The notes beneath the pieces were generated by a model. That model did not search any database. It saw only the letters and a program-made list of their open reading frames with translations, and was not told the origin of the DNA. This document shows, one piece after another, positions 43,487 through 51,459 of a stretch of DNA of 64,000 bases. The stretch's first letter is position 1. The number at the start of each line of letters is the position of its first letter. Source of the stretch: Cupriavidus respiraculi (lineage in GTDB: Bacteria; Pseudomonadota; Gammaproteobacteria; Burkholderiales; Burkholderiaceae); contig NZ_CAJZAH010000001.1 of NCBI RefSeq assembly GCF_914271545.1, positions 496,001-560,000 on the forward strand, in the 5' to 3' direction. The translations under genes and the position numbers were made by a program.

Positions 43487-43952
43487 ACCTAATCGCCGTC
43501 CTGCATCGGCCGGTTCCGTCGAACAAGCCCAGGCCCGCCTGGGTCGCCTGATCGGCACGGTCTACCGGCGCTGGCGCAAGGCCATCGACCGGAGCTTTCG
43601 CGAGGTCGGCCTCACCGACGCCTCCCGCGCGCCCTTGATCGCGCTCTACGAATCCGGGTCGCCCTGGATGCGGCAGAAGGAGCTGGCGGAGGTGCTGTCG
43701 CTGGACAAGTCCTCGCTGGTGCGCGTGCTCGCCCAGTTGCGCGAGGCGGGTTTCGTGGAGTGGGAAACGCACGAGACCGATCGCCGCGCCAAAAGCATCC
43801 GCCTGACCGATGAAGGCCGGGTCATGGCCGCGCGCATGGTGGGCGAGAGCCTGGCGATCGAGGCGCAGATTCTGGACGCGCTATCCCCAGCGGAGATGCG
43901 GGCCACGCGCGAAGCGCTGGAAAAGATCGCCCGCCGGCTGGACGAGCTGTAA
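43482..43952 (+). CDS. MarR-family regulator
   Basis: A 156-residue winged-helix repressor: the core (about 45-115) includes MRQKELAEVLSLDKSSLVRVLAQLREAGFVEWETHETDRRAKSIRLTDEG, with the basic wing DRRAK typical of MarR. It begins at ATG 43482; an ATG nine bases earlier lies inside the -10 element and cannot be used from that promoter. It is probably autorepressed at its own operator and controls the MFS gene 12 bases downstream. The ligand is likely a drug or aromatic compound (inference). Confidence 0.92.
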   Translation: MSPNRRPASAGSVEQAQARLGRLIGTVYRRWRKAIDRSFREVGLTDASRAPLIALYESGSPWMRQKELAEVLSLDKSSLVRVLAQLREAGFVEWETHETDRRAKSIRLTDEGRVMAARMVGESLAIEAQILDALSPAEMRATREALEKIARRLDEL

Positions 43953-43964
43953 AGGGTGCCGTCC

Positions 43965-45161
43965 ATGCAGACTTCGGAACCACCGTTTACGCCCGCGCTG
44001 CGCGCGCCGATGTGGCTGCTGGTGCTGGTGACGCTCAGCGGCACGATGGCCATGCACATCTTCGTGCCGGCGCTGCCGCTCGCCGGCGCGGACCTGCATG
44101 CCGGTCCCGCCGGCATGCAGCAGACCATTACCTACTACGTCCTCGGGCTGGCCTTCGGACAGCTGATCTATGGGCCGGTCTCCGACACGATCGGCCGCCG
44201 GCCGACGCTGCTGGTCGGGCTGGGCCTGTACCTGGTCGCAGGCGTGCTGGCCCTGCTGGCCCCGTCGCTGGAGTGGCTGCTGTTCGCCCGCATGGCGCAG
44301 GCACTGGGCGGCGCGGCGGGCATCACGCTGGGCCGGTCCATCGTGCGGGACACCGCGGCGCCGGGGCGGGTCACCAGCGATCTCGCGCTGCTGAACCTGC
44401 TGACGCTCGTGGGCCCCGGTGTGTCGCCCGTGGTGGGCTCGCTGCTGGCCGACCTGTTCGGCTGGCGGGCGATCTATGTGTTCCTGGTCGCCCTCGCGAG
44501 CCTGATGCTGTGGTGCGCCTGGCGCATTCTGCCGGAGACGAACGCGCACCGCCGCTCGCTCCAGGTGGCGAGGATCGCGCGCGACTACGGCCGCCTGCTC
44601 GGCAGCCGCCGCTATCTCGGGTTCATGCTCGGTGGCGCCTGTTCCACCACCGCGCTCTACCCCTATCTGGCCACCTCGCCCTACATCGTGCATGAGCAAC
44701 TGGGCCTGCCCATCTGGCAGATCGGCTGGTTCGCGTCGGTGACCATTGCCGGCGCGAGCCTGGGCACGATGGTGACGCGGCGCCTGGCCGAGCGCCTGGA
44801 GCCGGAAGTATTCCTCAATGCCGGCGCCGGCCTCAGCCTCTCCATGGCCGCGTTGCTGCTGGTGGTGCAGATTGGCGGCTGGCTGAGCGCGCCGTTGCTG
44901 ATCGCGATCACCTTCGTGCTGACCGCCGGAGCCGGGCTCGCCAGCCCTGCCGCCCTGTCGCGCTCGATCTCGGCCGTGCCCGGACTCACCGGCGCCGCCG
45001 CGGGGCTCTATGGCTGCGGCCAGATGGCGGTGGGAGCCCTTGGCACCAAGCTGGTGGGATACGGTTCGTCGCCGACCGTCTCCTGCGCGGTGGTGCAGAT
45101 CCTGATCACCGGCACCGCGCTGGGCGCATATCGCATTGCCGCGCGGTCGAAGGTCGCGTGA
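43965..45161 (+). CDS. Bcr/CflA-family MFS drug efflux transporter
   Basis: A 398-residue inner-membrane protein with 12 hydrophobic segments. The motif-A loop GPVSDTIGRRPTLLVGLGLYL sits after helix 2 (about 70-90), and the opening MAMHIFVPALPLAGADL matches the Bcr/CflA group (proton-driven export of bicyclomycin, chloramphenicol or sulfonamides). It is the second gene of the marR operon. The ATG at 43965 has an aaaggg site; a GTG three codons earlier is also in frame. Confidence 0.92.
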   Translation: MQTSEPPFTPALRAPMWLLVLVTLSGTMAMHIFVPALPLAGADLHAGPAGMQQTITYYVLGLAFGQLIYGPVSDTIGRRPTLLVGLGLYLVAGVLALLAPSLEWLLFARMAQALGGAAGITLGRSIVRDTAAPGRVTSDLALLNLLTLVGPGVSPVVGSLLADLFGWRAIYVFLVALASLMLWCAWRILPETNAHRRSLQVARIARDYGRLLGSRRYLGFMLGGACSTTALYPYLATSPYIVHEQLGLPIWQIGWFASVTIAGASLGTMVTRRLAERLEPEVFLNAGAGLSLSMAALLLVVQIGGWLSAPLLIAITFVLTAGAGLASPAALSRSISAVPGLTGAAAGLYGCGQMAVGALGTKLVGYGSSPTVSCAVVQILITGTALGAYRIAARSKVA

Positions 45162-45230
45162 ACGACCGATTCCCGCACGCCCAACTTACAATCCAATCAA
45201 CAAGTATGTTCGGGTAAACGCCGGGCGCTG

Positions 45231-45271
45231 TTTACTTGCGGTACGTACCGCTTGTAAATACACTGCCTCGC
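45231..45271 (+). promoter_or_regulatory. tetR promoter and palindromic operator
   Basis: GCGGTAC-GTACCGC forms a perfect 14-bp palindrome flanked by TTTAC and GTAAA (28 bp in all, 45231-45258). TTGCGG at 45236-45241 and TACACT at 45259-45264, 17 bp apart, place the start at or one base before the ATG at 45272. No ribosome site is seen, so the message may be leaderless. Confidence 0.65.
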
Positions 45272-46015
45272 ATGCCACGAAAACTTTCCTCTCTTCCCGT
45301 CGTTGAGCCCGCGCCTGCCGCGACGGAGCAGCCTGCCAGCGCTTTCCCCAGGCCTGGCGAGCCGCGCGCCGGGACCGTCGCCGTGCCCGCGAAGCGCCAG
45401 CGGCGCACGCAGGCCGAGCGCGTTGCCGAGTCCGACAGCCGGCTGCTCGCCGCGGCCACGCGCCTGATCGCCACCCGCGGCTACACACACACCACGCTGG
45501 AAGCGACCGGCATCGAGGCAGGCTATAGCCGCGGCCTCGTGCAGCATCGCTTCGGCACCAAGGACGGGCTGCTCGAAGAGCTGATCAAGCATATTGCGAA
45601 TGCGCACCGCGAACGGCTGCTGGCGCGCATGCAGGGCCTCACGGGGCTCGACGCGATCCTGTGCGAGATCGACTGCTACCTGGAAGGCATGGACGACCCG
45701 TCCGAAAGTTCGCGCGCCTTCTTTGTACTGATGCTCGAATCGATCGGACCCGCGCCGCAGGTCCGCCCCACCTTCGCCGCCATCAGCGCCCGCTGGCACC
45801 GGGCGATCACCCGCCATATCGAAGCCGGGCAACGCGCGGGCCAGATCCGTCCCGACGTCGCCGCCGCCGAGGAAGCCGGCCTGCTCATCGCGACCGTGCG
45901 CGGCCTGCGGATGCAGTCGATGCTCAATCCCACGACGAGCAATATCGCGGTCGCGATCCGCGCGCTGAAGGACAACCTGCGCCAGCGCCTGCTGCTGCCG
46001 CAAGAGCCCGACTGA
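45272..46015 (+). CDS. TetR-family regulator
   Basis: A 247-residue regulator with a 50-residue low-complexity N-terminal arm. The TetR helix-turn-helix stands at about 62-110 (LLAAATRLIATRGYTHTTLEATGIEAGYSRGLVQHRFGTKDGLLEELI). A helical ligand domain follows. It precedes and faces the same way as the acyl-CoA operon starting with a Bug receptor, the probable target. It likely represses itself through the palindrome on its promoter and responds to an acyl-CoA. Confidence 0.9.
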   Translation: MPRKLSSLPVVEPAPAATEQPASAFPRPGEPRAGTVAVPAKRQRRTQAERVAESDSRLLAAATRLIATRGYTHTTLEATGIEAGYSRGLVQHRFGTKDGLLEELIKHIANAHRERLLARMQGLTGLDAILCEIDCYLEGMDDPSESSRAFFVLMLESIGPAPQVRPTFAAISARWHRAITRHIEAGQRAGQIRPDVAAAEEAGLLIATVRGLRMQSMLNPTTSNIAVAIRALKDNLRQRLLLPQEPD

Positions 46016-46142
46016 CCGGCTGACCGTCCCTGCCCTGCCTGTTTCATCGACTGCGCGCGACGAGGCGCGACGCGGTCGGACGGCGCTCGTCCGTACGCGC
46101 GCACGACACGCCCCGGATCACACAACAAGGAGACACCGCTTC

Positions 46143-47113
46143 ATGTCACATCGCTGGTTCCAACGCTGCGCCGCGGCTTGCGCGACCGCACTGGTCACGC
46201 TGGCCCATGGCGCCGAATTCCCCGACAAGCCCGTGAAGCTGGTGGTGGGGTTCCCGCCGGGCGGCGCCTCCGACATCGTCGCGCGCCTGTTGCAGCCGCA
46301 TTTGCAGAAGGACCTGGGCCAGCCGGTCGTGATCGAAAACCGTCCGGGCGCGAACGGGAATATCGCCAACGAGGTGGTGGCGCGGGCCGATGCCGATGGC
46401 TACACGCTGCTGCTCGGCAATCCCGGCCCGCTGGTGCTCAATCCCTTCCTGTACAAGCGCGTGCCCGTGGACCCGGTCAAGGCCTTCACGCCGGTCACGC
46501 AGCTGACCGAGAGTCCGATGGTGGTCGTAGTGCCGGCGGCGTCCCCGCTGAAATCGATTGGCGATCTGCTGGGCAAGGCGCGGCAGCAGCCCGGCAAGCT
46601 GACCTACGGCTCGGCCGGCAACGGCAGCTCGATGCACGTCGCGGGCGCGACGCTGCAGGTGCGGCTGCAGACGCCGCTGATCCACGTGCCCTACAAGGGC
46701 AGCGGCCCGGCGCTGAACGACTTGCTGCCGGCCAGCTGGACTTCATGGCGGACAGCCGCTCCACCACCCTGCAGCTAATCCGCGACGGGCGCCTGCGGGC
46801 GCTGGCGGTGACCGGCAGCCGCCGCGTGGCGGATCTGCCCGACGTGCCGACCGTGGCCGAAGCGGGCGTGGGCGGGTTCGACGTGACCACCTGGCTTGGC
46901 GTGGTGGCGCCGGCGGGCACGCCGGCACCGGTGGTGCAGCGGATCTACGCCGCGTTCGCCGGCGCGCTGAAGGACAAGTCGGTGCAGGCCCGCCTCGCGG
47001 AGCTGGGCACCAACATCAAGGCCAGCACGCCGGCGCAGTTCGCCAGCGCGCTGGAAGAGGAGCGCAAGAGCGCGCGCCAGCTGGTGCGCGAATCGGGAAT
47101 GTCCATCGAATGA
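46143..47113 (+). pseudogene. Bug/TctC-type receptor gene with a one-base deletion
   Basis: The N-terminal 195 residues read normally: signal ending LAHGAE, then LVVGFPPGGASDIVARL, GQPVVIENRPGANG, DGYTLLLGN and VPYKGSGPALNDLL. After 46727 the sequence reads ctg-ccg where family members and the next frame expect ctg-gcc-ggc (L-A-G-Q-L-D). The remainder, MADSRSTTLQLIRDGRL... to SGMSIE, continues in another frame to 47113. One missing G explains it. It may be a true pseudogene or a sequencing error; all downstream genes are intact. It opens the acyl-CoA operon. Confidence 0.78.
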
Positions 47114-47538
47114 ACCACACACTCTCAGCAGACGGGCGTACCCCCGTCCTCCAGGCCGCGCGTTGCGGCCAGTGCGGCGGGCACAGCTATCCCGCCAACG
47201 TACCCGGATGCCGCCACTGCGGCGCACCGGGCCACACGCTCGAAGCGGTGGACTGCATGGGCGCCGTGCCGTTGCGCAACGTGGTCACGGTCCATGCGCC
47301 GCTCGCGCCCGGGCTTGCCGTGCCGGCCATCATCGGGGAAATCGAGCTGTGTCCGGGCCTCGTCGAGGAAGTCCGCGTGGATGCGCGGGACGAAGCCGAC
47401 GCGATGCCGGGCACCGTCGTGCGGCCGGTGTGGATCGACGACGGGCAAGGCGGAAGCTGGGCATTCCGGCCGGTCGCGCAGTCCGGCTCCGATCCCGCCT
47501 CGCCGCCGGCGCCGGACCGGCAGGGAGGCGCGCAATGA
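47110..47538 (+). CDS. DUF35 OB-fold, zinc-ribbon protein (acyl-CoA-binding partner)
   Basis: A 142-residue protein. The rubredoxin-like zinc ribbon has Cys pairs CGQC and CRHC at about 19-37. An OB fold follows (about 50-115, AVPLRNVVTVHAPLAPGLAVPAIIGEIEL). DUF35 proteins pair with thiolase-like enzymes (as in ChsH2/Ltp2-type or acetyl-CoA acetyltransferase-type complexes), and the thiolase-like gene follows by a four-base overlap. It also overlaps the receptor stop by four bases. Confidence 0.87.
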   Translation: MNHTLSADGRTPVLQAARCGQCGGHSYPANVPGCRHCGAPGHTLEAVDCMGAVPLRNVVTVHAPLAPGLAVPAIIGEIELCPGLVEEVRVDARDEADAMPGTVVRPVWIDDGQGGSWAFRPVAQSGSDPASPPAPDRQGGAQ

Positions 47539-48680
47539 GCCGCACGCTGTTGCAGGAACGTCCGGTATATGTGGTGGGCATCGGCATGCATCCCTACCAG
47601 TTCCCGGGCGAAACGCCCTACCCGCAATTGGGCCTGCGCGCGGTGCGGGAGGCGCTGGCGGACGCCGGCCTCGCATGGCCGCAGGTGCAGAGCGCGTTCG
47701 TCGGGACCGCGGCGCTGGGTATGGCGGCGGGCCGCGTGATGCTGCGCCACCTCGGATCCACCGGCCTGGAGGTCGTACAGGTGGAGAACGCCTCGGCGTC
47801 CGGGTCGAGCGCCTTCCGCCTCGCCTGCCTGCAGGTGGCCTCGGGAGAGCGCGACGTCGTGCTGGCGCTGGGCGTGGACAAGTTCGGCGACGGCCGGCGC
47901 GCGGTGCTCAAGGATGGCCTGCCGCCGCTGAGCCCCACCGCCAACGTGCCCCTGGTGAAATTCGCCCTGCTGGCGCGACGCTACATGCGCGAGCGCGGAC
48001 TGCGGCCCGAGGACCTGGCCGCGGTCGCCGTCAAGAACCACGGCAACGCCGCGCGCAATCCCTATGCGCAGTTCCGCAAGCCCCGCACCATCGAACAGGT
48101 ACTGGCCTCGCCGCGCATCGCCGGAGACCTGACCGCGCTGCAATGCTGCCCGCGCGGCGAAGGCGCCGCGGCGGCGATCGTCGTCTCGGAGCCGGCGCTG
48201 CGGACGCTGGGCCTGGACCGCTCGCGCGGGGTGCGGGTGCTTTCGTCTGTGGCCAGCAGCGAGGAACTGGTGCAGGACGCGCCCGCGCTAGTCGAACTGG
48301 TGCGCAAGTCCGCAGCCGAGGCGCTGGCCAGGGCCGGCGTGGGCGCCCCCGAGCTCGACATCGTCGAACTGCACGACGCCTTCACGATCGAGGAGCTGGT
48401 CTACAGCGAAGCGATCGGTGTATGCCCGCCCGGCGAGGGCGCGGCCTTCGTGACCGGGGGCGGCGCGCATATCGGCGGCCGCTGCGCGGTCAATCCGTCG
48501 GGCGGTCTGATCGGCATGGGCCATCCGCTGGGTCCGACCGGCATCGGGCAGGTGGCCGAGATTGCGCGGCAGCTGCGCGGCGAGGCCGGGGATCGCCAGC
48601 ATCCGGGAGCGCGGCTGGGCCTGGCCCACATGATCGGGCTGGGCTCGGTCGCCGTCGCGCATGTCCTTTCACGAGCCTGA
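47535..48680 (+). CDS. Thiolase-like protein of SCP-x/Ltp2 type, nucleophilic Cys replaced by Ser
   Basis: A 381-residue thiolase-fold protein. Where SCP-x thiolases have the reactive Cys (ENACASG) this one reads VENASASGSSAF, with Ser near residue 83. The C-terminal motif NPSGGLIGMGHPLGPTGIGQ, with the conserved His, is kept, as is ELHDAFTIEE. With the DUF35 gene directly before it, the pair resembles thiolase-like retro-aldolases, which also lack that Cys and release propionyl- or acetyl-CoA. Whether it is aldolase or degenerate thiolase is open. Confidence 0.85.
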   Translation: MSRTLLQERPVYVVGIGMHPYQFPGETPYPQLGLRAVREALADAGLAWPQVQSAFVGTAALGMAAGRVMLRHLGSTGLEVVQVENASASGSSAFRLACLQVASGERDVVLALGVDKFGDGRRAVLKDGLPPLSPTANVPLVKFALLARRYMRERGLRPEDLAAVAVKNHGNAARNPYAQFRKPRTIEQVLASPRIAGDLTALQCCPRGEGAAAAIVVSEPALRTLGLDRSRGVRVLSSVASSEELVQDAPALVELVRKSAAEALARAGVGAPELDIVELHDAFTIEELVYSEAIGVCPPGEGAAFVTGGGAHIGGRCAVNPSGGLIGMGHPLGPTGIGQVAEIARQLRGEAGDRQHPGARLGLAHMIGLGSVAVAHVLSRA

Positions 48681-48689
48681 AGGCCAGCC

Positions 48690-49481
48690 ATGGAATATTC
48701 CACTCTCCTCTACGAAACCCGCGACGGCGTCGCGCTGATCCGGCTCAACCGTCCCGAACGGATGAACGCCATCGGCGGCAGCATGAAGGCGGACCTGGCG
48801 CACGCGCTGTTCGAGCGGGCGCGCGTCGACGACGCCGTGCGCTGCGTCGTGATCACCGGCGCGGGCGACCGGGCGTTCTGCGCCGGCGCCGACATCAAGG
48901 AACGCGCCGACCGCATCGTGCCGCAAGCCGAATACCACCTGAAGCAGAAGGCGACACACGAGCTGTTCCGGGCGCTGGAGCAGTTCGAGAAGCCGGTGAT
49001 CGCGGCGATCAACGGCGTGGCGCTCGGTGGCGGCCTGGAGATCGCGCTCTGCTGCGACGTGCGCATCGCTGCGCAGGGTGCGCGCCTGGGCTTGCCGGAA
49101 GCACGCATCGGCGTACTGCCCGCCGCCGGGGGCACGCAGCGGCTGCCGCGCCTGGTCGGCGTCGGCATCGCCAAGGAACTCATGCTGACCGGCGACCACA
49201 TCGATGCCGAGCGGGCACTGGCCATCGGCCTGGTGAACCACGTCGTGCCGGCCGGCGCGCTGCTGGACACCGCCATGGCGATGGCGGCCCGCATGGCCGC
49301 CAACGCCCCGCTCGCGCTGCGCTACGCGAAGCACGCGATCGACCTCGGCTTGCAGGTCGGCATCGAGGCCGGCCTGGAGTACGAGCGCTACGCCGCCGCG
49401 CTGGTGACCGCCAGCGAGGACCGCAAGGAAGGCATGCGGGCGTTCGTCGAGAAGCGCAAGCCGGTGTTTCGCGGGCAGTAG
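48690..49481 (+). CDS. Enoyl-CoA hydratase/isomerase family protein
   Basis: A 263-residue crotonase-fold enzyme. CoA/oxyanion loops are AFCAGADIKERADR (about 65-78) and INGVALGGGLEIALCCDVRIA (about 108-125). The two acidic catalytic positions are Glu in GGGLEIAL and Glu in LPEARIGVLPAAGGTQRLPR, so hydratase activity is expected. It sits ten bases after the thiolase-like gene and fits a hydration step just before retro-aldol cleavage (inference). Confidence 0.92.
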   Translation: MEYSTLLYETRDGVALIRLNRPERMNAIGGSMKADLAHALFERARVDDAVRCVVITGAGDRAFCAGADIKERADRIVPQAEYHLKQKATHELFRALEQFEKPVIAAINGVALGGGLEIALCCDVRIAAQGARLGLPEARIGVLPAAGGTQRLPRLVGVGIAKELMLTGDHIDAERALAIGLVNHVVPAGALLDTAMAMAARMAANAPLALRYAKHAIDLGLQVGIEAGLEYERYAAALVTASEDRKEGMRAFVEKRKPVFRGQ

Positions 49482-49560
49482 CGGACGCGGCAGCCGGCGG
49501 CATCCGCCCGCCGGCCCACTCAATCAATCAACGACGGACTACGAAGACATAGGCATCGAC

Positions 49561-50373
49561 ATGGACCTGAATCTGAACGGCAAGGTGGCATTCGTCACGG
49601 GCGGGGGCCAGGGCGTGGGCAGGCGCATCTGCCTGGACCTTGCGGCCGAGGGCGCGCGCGTGGCGGTCAACGATCTGTTCCCCACTCGCGCGCAGGCGGT
49701 GGTGGCGGAGATCGAGGCCGCGGGCGGCCAGGCCTTCGCGGCGGTGGCCGACATTACCCGCGAGGCCGAGGTCAATGCGGCCATTGCCGCCGCGGAGCAG
49801 GCGCTTGGCCCGATCGACATCCTCGTCAACAACGCGGGCGTGCTGGTCGAGCGGCGCGAAAAAGGCGGTGCGGCGCCGATGTTCGTCGAGACCACCCCGG
49901 ACGCCTGGGAGCGCATCGTGGCGCTGAACGTGTTCGGCATGATGTATTGCTGCAAGGCGGTGCTGCCCGGCATGCAGGCGCGCCGCTACGGCAAGATCGT
50001 CAACATCATGTCCGAGGCCGGGCGCGCCGGCGAAGGGCGGCTGGCGGTGTACTCCGGCGCGAAGGCGGCGATGCTGGGCTTCGCCAAGGCCATCGCGCAG
50101 GAACACGGGCGCGATTGCGTCAATGTCAATGTGATCGCGTTGGGCGCGATCTCGCACGAAGGCATTCCCGAAGGGGCGCTGCATCCCGACGCCACGCCGG
50201 AGAACAACGAGCGCCTGGGCAAGATGCTCAACGCCTACCCGATCGGCCGGGGACTGCGCCGTCTGGCACGCCCGGAAGACGTCTCCGGCATGGTGTGCCT
50301 GCTCGCGTCCGATCGCGCCGCCTATATCACCGGCCAGAGCATCGGCGTCAGCGGTGGCTACGTGATGCTCTGA
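49561..50373 (+). CDS. Short-chain dehydrogenase/reductase
   Basis: A 270-residue classical SDR with TGGGQGVG at about 14-21, NNAG near 95, Ser in IVNIMSEAGR and Tyr-x3-Lys in VYSGAKAAML. The C-terminus IGVSGGYVML is typical of FabG-like members. It presumably oxidises a 3-hydroxyacyl-CoA or cyclic alcohol in the same pathway. There is a 79-base gap before it with no visible promoter. Confidence 0.92.
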   Translation: MDLNLNGKVAFVTGGGQGVGRRICLDLAAEGARVAVNDLFPTRAQAVVAEIEAAGGQAFAAVADITREAEVNAAIAAAEQALGPIDILVNNAGVLVERREKGGAAPMFVETTPDAWERIVALNVFGMMYCCKAVLPGMQARRYGKIVNIMSEAGRAGEGRLAVYSGAKAAMLGFAKAIAQEHGRDCVNVNVIALGAISHEGIPEGALHPDATPENNERLGKMLNAYPIGRGLRRLARPEDVSGMVCLLASDRAAYITGQSIGVSGGYVML

Positions 50374-50379
50374 CGCGCC

Positions 50380-51459
50380 ATGATGCATGCGCCCGCCCCC
50401 TTCCGCACCCGGATCACCGAACGCTTCGGCATCCGCCATCCCATCTTGGCCGGTGGGCTGATGTGGCTGTCCGACGCGCGCTATGTCGCCGCGCTGGTCA
50501 ACGCGGGCGCGATGGCCTTTCTCACGCCGCGCTCGTTCGACACCCTGGCGGCCTACCGTGCCGCGCTGCGCGAATGCGGGACGCTGACGCAGGGCCGCGC
50601 GTTCGGCGTCAACCTGACGCAATCGCGCCGTGCCGAGGCGAACCGGCTGCTGCCCTCGTGGATCGAGATCGCGCTGGAGGAAGGCGTGCGGCATTTCGAG
50701 ACGGTGGGACCCGCGCCCGGGGCCCTGTTCGCGCGCATCCACGCCGGCGGCGGGCTCGCCTTGCACAAGTGCGCGTTCGTCGAGCATGCGGCAAAAGCCG
50801 AGCAGGCCGGTGCCGACGCCATCGCGCTGGTCGGCGCGGAAGCCGGTGGCCATCCGGGGACCAACGAGCTGTCGGCCTTCGTGCTCGGCGGGCTGGCGCT
50901 GGAACGCCTGCGGGTGCCGCTCGCCATCGGCGGCGGCATCGGCGACGGCCGCCAGATCGCCGCGGCGCTGGCGTTGGGCGCCGACGCGGTGCTGATGGGA
51001 ACGCGCTTCCTGACCTGCGACGAGGTGTGGGCGCACGATCGCTACAAGCGCCACCTCGCCGCCCAGCCGGCCCAGGCCTCCACGCTGGCGCTGCGCTCGA
51101 CCGGCCATCCCTGGCGCGTGCTGGACAACGCCACCGTGCGCGAGACGCGGCGCCTGGAGCACGGCGGTGCCTGCCGCTATGAAGACTTCGGCGCGCTGGC
51201 CAGCGGCGGCCTGGGCCGCGAGCACGGCTATCGGCACGGCGACTGGGACACCGGCCTGCTGTCGATGGGCCCGGCCATCGGCTTCGCGAACACCACCGAG
51301 CCGGTGGCGGCCACGGTGCGGCGGCTGATGGCGCAGGCGGAAGCCGCCGCGGGTCGGCTGCGCGCGCTGCAAGCGGCGCCCGCCGGCACCCACGCCGATG
51401 CCGGCCTTCGCACTCCCGCCCTTCCATCCGATTCCACGATTCCATGCAACCCAATCTGA
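50380..51459 (+). CDS. Nitronate-monooxygenase (2-nitropropane dioxygenase)-like flavoprotein
   Basis: A 359-residue FMN TIM-barrel protein. Motifs: HPILAGGLMWLSD, the FMN-phosphate region LAIGGGIGDGRQIAAALALGADAVLMGTRFL, and VGAEAGGHPGT with the His used by the family. In acyl-CoA operons of this kind, members often act as enoyl-CoA reductases or unknown oxidoreductases, so the name states fold rather than reaction. The end overlaps the start of the AMP-ligase gene by 16 bases. Confidence 0.85.
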   Translation: MMHAPAPFRTRITERFGIRHPILAGGLMWLSDARYVAALVNAGAMAFLTPRSFDTLAAYRAALRECGTLTQGRAFGVNLTQSRRAEANRLLPSWIEIALEEGVRHFETVGPAPGALFARIHAGGGLALHKCAFVEHAAKAEQAGADAIALVGAEAGGHPGTNELSAFVLGGLALERLRVPLAIGGGIGDGRQIAAALALGADAVLMGTRFLTCDEVWAHDRYKRHLAAQPAQASTLALRSTGHPWRVLDNATVRETRRLEHGGACRYEDFGALASGGLGREHGYRHGDWDTGLLSMGPAIGFANTTEPVAATVRRLMAQAEAAAGRLRALQAAPAGTHADAGLRTPALPSDSTIPCNPI

